This document shows positions 12,442 through 13,606 of a stretch of DNA of 13,606 bases, one piece after another (position 1 is the first letter of the stretch; every line of letters starts with the position of its first letter). Both the position numbers and the translations under genes were made by a program. The notes beneath the pieces were generated by a model. The model did no database searches, had not been told where the DNA came from, and saw nothing but the letters and a program-made list of their open reading frames with translations. This DNA comes from Nocardioides sp. (GTDB lineage: Bacteria > Actinomycetota > Actinomycetes > Propionibacteriales > Nocardioidaceae), in NCBI GenBank assembly GCA_029264225.1, contig JARICB010000092.1, forward strand, positions 1 through 13,606, given 5' to 3'.

Positions 12442-13606
12442 GTGGACGACCAGGCGAACGAACTCGGAACGGTGTGGCGAGCCATCGTCCGCGATCTCCA
12501 ACCCCATCAACGGGCCTGGTTGCATGCCAGCGAACCCGTCACCCTGCACGAGAGCACGGCGATCATCGCCGTGCCCAACGATTTCACCCGCGGCCAGCTC
12601 GAGGGTCGATTGCGTGCTCAGCTCGAAGACGCCCTGAGCGAAACCTTCGGCCGAGAGATCCGCCTAGCCGTCAGCGTCAACCCAGCGCTCGAGGACCAGG
12701 CCCCACCCCTCGTCGTTGACGAACAGACAGATCGATCTGTCGATATGTCGACACATGGTAGAGACTTCAGTACGGACACGAATGCGCCATTGACCCCGTC
12801 CCTGGGTTCTCTCGACCACGTGGACGGTGGGAGCCTCGACGCTCCTGGCATCGGTCTGACCCCAGGCACCCGGCCCGCCACCTCGGGCGAAACCAACGGG
12901 TCCGGCGACGACAACGACCTGGCCTTCGAACGTCGCCAACGCTCGGCCCTGGAGACTCGGCTCAATCCGAAGTACACCTTCGAAACCTTCGTCATCGGTT
13001 CCTCGAACCGGTTCCCGCACGCCGCCGCAGTCGCGGTCTCCGAGGCGCCGGGCAAGGCCTACAACCCACTGCTGATCTACGGCGAGTCCGGGCTGGGCAA
13101 GACCCACCTGCTGCACGCCATCGGTCACTACGTGCGCAGCCTCTACACCAACGCCAAGGTGCGCTACGTCTCCAGCGAGGAGTTCACCAACGAGTTCATC
13201 AACGCCGTGCGTGATGACCGCCAGGACCGATTCAAGCGGCGCTACCGCGATGTCGACGTGCTGCTCATCGACGACATCCAGTTCCTCCAGGGAAAGACCC
13301 AGACCCAGGAGGAGTTCTTCCACACCTTCAACACCCTGCACAACGCGAACAAGCAGATCGTGCTGACCTCCGACCAGGCGCCCAAGAAGCTCGAGCACCT
13401 CGAGGAACGCCTACGCAACCGCTTCGAGTGGGGCCTGATCACCGACGTGCAGCCCCCCGAGCTCGAGACCCGGATCGCGATCCTGCGCAAGAAGGCGGCC
13501 ATGGACCGTCTCACCGCGCCGCCGGACGTGCTGGAGTTCATCGCCTCCAAGATCCAGACCAACATCCGCGAGCTCGAGGGCGCCCTGATCCGGGTCACGG
13601 CCTTCG
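12442..13606 (+). CDS. dnaA: chromosomal replication initiator protein DnaA, 3' truncated by the window
   Basis: The GTG at 12442 follows AGGAG (12427-12431) and GAAGG (12431-12435); 388 codons are present and the frame runs off the window. Domain I (1-80) begins with [20 protein letters not shown] and mediates self-association and helicase contacts. Domain II (about 81-172) is a hydrophilic variable linker. Domain III is the AAA+ core from [12 protein letters not shown]: Walker A GESGLGKT at 214-221, Walker B LLIDD at 274-278, sensor 1 VLTSDQAP and sensor 2 NIRELEG at 374-380. Domain IV, the DNA-binding part with the DnaA signature, lies outside. DnaA-ATP binds DnaA boxes and opens oriC. It is divergent from rpmH. 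Confidence 0.98.
   Translation, partial: MDDQANELGTVWRAIVRDLQPHQRAWLHASEPVTLHESTAIIAVPNDFTRGQLEGRLRAQLEDALSETFGREIRLAVSVNPALEDQAPPLVVDEQTDRSVDMSTHGRDFSTDTNAPLTPSLGSLDHVDGGSLDAPGIGLTPGTRPATSGETNGSGDDNDLAFERRQRSALETRLNPKYTFETFVIGSSNRFPHAAAVAVSEAPGKAYNPLLIYGESGLGKTHLLHAIGHYVRSLYTNAKVRYVSSEEFTNEFINAVRDDRQDRFKRRYRDVDVLLIDDIQFLQGKTQTQEEFFHTFNTLHNANKQIVLTSDQAPKKLEHLEERLRNRFEWGLITDVQPPELETRIAILRKKAAMDRLTAPPDVLEFIASKIQTNIRELEGALIRVTAF
12726..12741. repeat. 16-bp perfect palindrome in the dnaA domain II coding region
   Basis: GACAGATCGATCTGTC is a perfect palindrome and is followed 6 bp later by the palindromic octamer TGTCGACA (12747-12754). They lie in the least GC-rich stretch of dnaA, which encodes the variable linker. 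The role is unknown; it may be a chance effect of relaxed coding constraint. Confidence 0.5.

Noticed and set aside
12341..12637. Open frame starting in the dnaA leader on the plus strand
   Set aside because: It overlaps dnaA in another frame. The GTG at 12442 with a good ribosome binding site gives the full domain I of DnaA.
1..13606. CRISPR arrays, tRNA/rRNA genes, transposases or phage genes
   Set aside because: No regularly spaced direct repeats, cloverleaf-like sequence, recombinase or phage domains were seen. The only repeated structures are parS, the promoter pairs and the 78-bp palindrome.

Overview
The window is a replication-origin-flanking region of a high-GC Gram-positive chromosome (Actinomycetota). 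Three things indicate this: the conserved gene order sigM - membrane protein - trxB - trxA | parB - parA - rsmG - khpB(jag) - yidC - yidD - rnpA - rpmH | dnaA, three near-perfect parS sites, and strongly GC-biased third codon positions with frequent GTG starts. The exact genus cannot be fixed from sequence alone. The separate sigM/anti-sigma pair and the genes between trxA and parB would suit Propionibacteriales (Nocardioides-like), but this is only an inference.

Left part (1-3770, + strand). The 3' end of a membrane-anchored protein with an extracellular discoidin-like domain (the C-terminal part of a MurJ/pseudokinase-type protein) overlaps by ATGA an ECF sigma factor of the SigM position. 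A single-pass membrane protein follows that is probably its anti-sigma factor. Thioredoxin reductase (trxB) and thioredoxin (trxA) come next. Each thioredoxin-system gene has its own upstream match to GGAAC-N18-GTT, the promoter pattern of disulfide-stress ECF sigma factors (SigR/SigH type). A GC-rich hairpin terminator closes trxA.

Middle (3771-6770). A striking 78-bp nested palindrome (3805-3882) lies between trxA and a convergent GNAT acetyltransferase with a cysteine-rich N-terminus. Divergent from the GNAT gene is an AlaA-like alanine aminotransferase, followed by a PlsC-type acyltransferase that looks leaderless. The amidase-like cwlM gene, which commonly follows trxA in related chromosomes, is absent here.

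Right part (6770-12029, - strand). A tightly packed gene cluster runs leftward from the origin: rpmH (L34), rnpA (RNase P protein), yidD and yidC (membrane insertion), khpB (KH/R3H RNA-binding), rsmG (16S rRNA m7G methyltransferase), parA and parB (chromosome segregation). Three parS sites (8227, 8698, 9607) lie in this cluster, two of them inside the parA coding sequence. DnaA-box-like sequences cluster around the parA start and the rsmG 3' end.

Right edge (12030-13606). A 412-bp divergent intergenic region carries a good minus-strand promoter for rpmH, a candidate dnaA promoter and several degenerate DnaA boxes. It is followed by the first 388 codons of dnaA, which runs off the window. The main oriC in this type of chromosome usually lies between dnaA and dnaN and is then outside the window.
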